A DNA stretch of 6,885 nucleotides from Kiritimatiellia bacterium. Lineage in GTDB: Bacteria > Verrucomicrobiota > Kiritimatiellia > SLAD01. The position numbers were made by a program, and so were the translations under genes. Below, one piece after another: positions 6,353 to 6,885 of this stretch. The stretch is taken from NCBI GenBank assembly GCA_007125875.1, contig SLCI01000046.1, positions 1 to 6,885 on the forward strand. The letters are read 5' to 3'. The number at the start of each line of letters is the position of its first letter. The stretch's first letter is position 1. The notes beneath the pieces were generated by a model, which made no database searches, was not told the DNA's origin, and saw only the letters and a program-made list of their open reading frames with translations.

Positions 6353-6885
6353 CTATTCCTTTCTCAACTGTTGAAGCAGACCGGCAGCATCCATCGCGCC
6401 GAGGTCGCCTCCCCCGCATGCCGCCTCATCCCAATGCCCCACACCATCCGGCTCAATGCCTTCACCGGCCACCACGAAGGGCAGGCGGCTCTTAAACCAG
6501 CGCCCAGATTCAGCGGACACCGCGCTCGAGGTACACAGGGCAACCCGATTGGGCTTGTGCGCATCCAGTAAGGTCAATAAGGGCGCCAAGAACGCGTGAT
6601 CCAAACGTTCCAACGCCCATACCTTATCGGATGGACGCCCATATCTGCCCCCTAGCTGTTCCGACTCAATAAAGACGACGGCGTGCTCAGCTCGGTGCAG
6701 CGCCTGAACCAGCGGCGCAATCCGAAATGCCTTGGGCTTACCTTTATCTCGCGCCCACGGATCTGCGAGCAATACCATATCGGTTCCCAGATACTTTGCC
6801 AACCCTGCAGCCATGGAGCTATTCGAGGCGAAAACCGTATCTGACAAAGGTTTTTCGCGCGGCATCAAGCGCTTGCCACCGCCCC
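6353..6885 (-). CDS. C-terminal part of ApgM-like protein (archaeal-type phosphoglycerate mutase / proposed homoserine kinase), partial
   Basis: The reading frame is open to the window edge, giving 176 visible residues of a protein whose start lies outside. The fragment follows the C-terminal layout of the alkaline-phosphatase superfamily ApgM group. GGGKRLMP at the edge resembles the GQGxxPxLP segment. SDTVFASNSSMAAGLAKYLGTD matches the segment before the central glycine-rich stretch. HAVVFIESEQLGGRYG corresponds to VHVEAPDEAGH, followed by KVWALERLDHAFLAPLL. LPFVVAGEGI corresponds to VPFLLYGxGI, and the end GHWDEAACGGGDLGAMDAAGLLQQL matches the family tail. The metal ligands expected in DxxGH, PDHxTP and HTxxPVPF are not present, so this copy may be inactive or divergent. 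TTG (6868) and ATG (6865) codons near the edge look internal. Position 7 nt before lysC fits the family's known association with aspartate-pathway genes. Family call is moderate, as the N-terminal half is not visible. Confidence 0.6.
   Translation of the reverse strand, partial: GGGKRLMPREKPLSDTVFASNSSMAAGLAKYLGTDMVLLADPWARDKGKPKAFRIAPLVQALHRAEHAVVFIESEQLGGRYGRPSDKVWALERLDHAFLAPLLTLLDAHKPNRVALCTSSAVSAESGRWFKSRLPFVVAGEGIEPDGVGHWDEAACGGGDLGAMDAAGLLQQLRKE

Noticed and set aside
6364..6564. 66-aa minus-strand frame in another phase, as a sign of a frameshift in the ApgM-like gene
   Set aside because: The main frame is continuous and keeps family-like features to its end; the alternative frame shows no family motifs.
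6865..6868. TTG/ATG near the window edge as the true start of a 170-171-aa protein
   Set aside because: The frame continues to the edge without a stop, the residues before it (GGGKR) fit the ApgM-like family pattern, and no convincing ribosome site precedes these codons. A partial gene is the better reading.

Overview
The window is a bacterial chromosomal segment in which five protein genes lie head to tail on the minus strand, so transcription runs from base 6885 toward base 1. Gaps are at most 8 nt and two junctions overlap. The order of transcription is: the C-terminal part of an ApgM-like (archaeal-type phosphoglycerate mutase / 'proposed homoserine kinase') protein, cut by the window edge; aspartate kinase (lysC); (R)-citramalate synthase (cimA); valyl-tRNA synthetase (valS); and a small alpha/beta-hydrolase. 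No rRNA, tRNA, CRISPR array, insertion sequence or phage gene is visible. No promoter or intrinsic terminator was seen, so the operon promoter probably lies beyond base 6885.

The first three genes form an amino-acid module. LysC phosphorylates aspartate and opens the lysine/threonine/methionine branch. ApgM-like proteins of this kind are known from gene neighbourhoods with aspartate kinase and homoserine dehydrogenase, where a homoserine kinase role has been proposed. CimA makes citramalate from pyruvate and acetyl-CoA, a route to 2-oxobutyrate and isoleucine that bypasses threonine. ValS charges tRNA-Val, a product of the neighbouring branched-chain pathway. The hydrolase is probably a passenger with no evident link to the pathway.

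The organism is a moderately GC-rich bacterium. An ApgM-like gene beside lysC and cimA is seen, from memory, in Deltaproteobacteria (in the broad sense) and in PVC-type bacteria. The zinc-binding, PPPNVTGxLHMGHALN-type ValRS also fits PVC bacteria such as Kiritimatiellota or Verrucomicrobia. This placement is a low-confidence inference.

This looks like an ordinary housekeeping region, and I found no convincing new defence, mobile or RNA system. The points most worth a second look are: (1) an internal Shine-Dalgarno plus ATG in lysC, placed where known aspartate kinases start a separate beta subunit; (2) an ApgM-like C-terminus that seems to have lost the expected metal ligands; and (3) a perfect inverted repeat with 10-bp arms inside lysC. 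Bases 1-37, downstream of the hydrolase, hold no gene or hairpin I can support.
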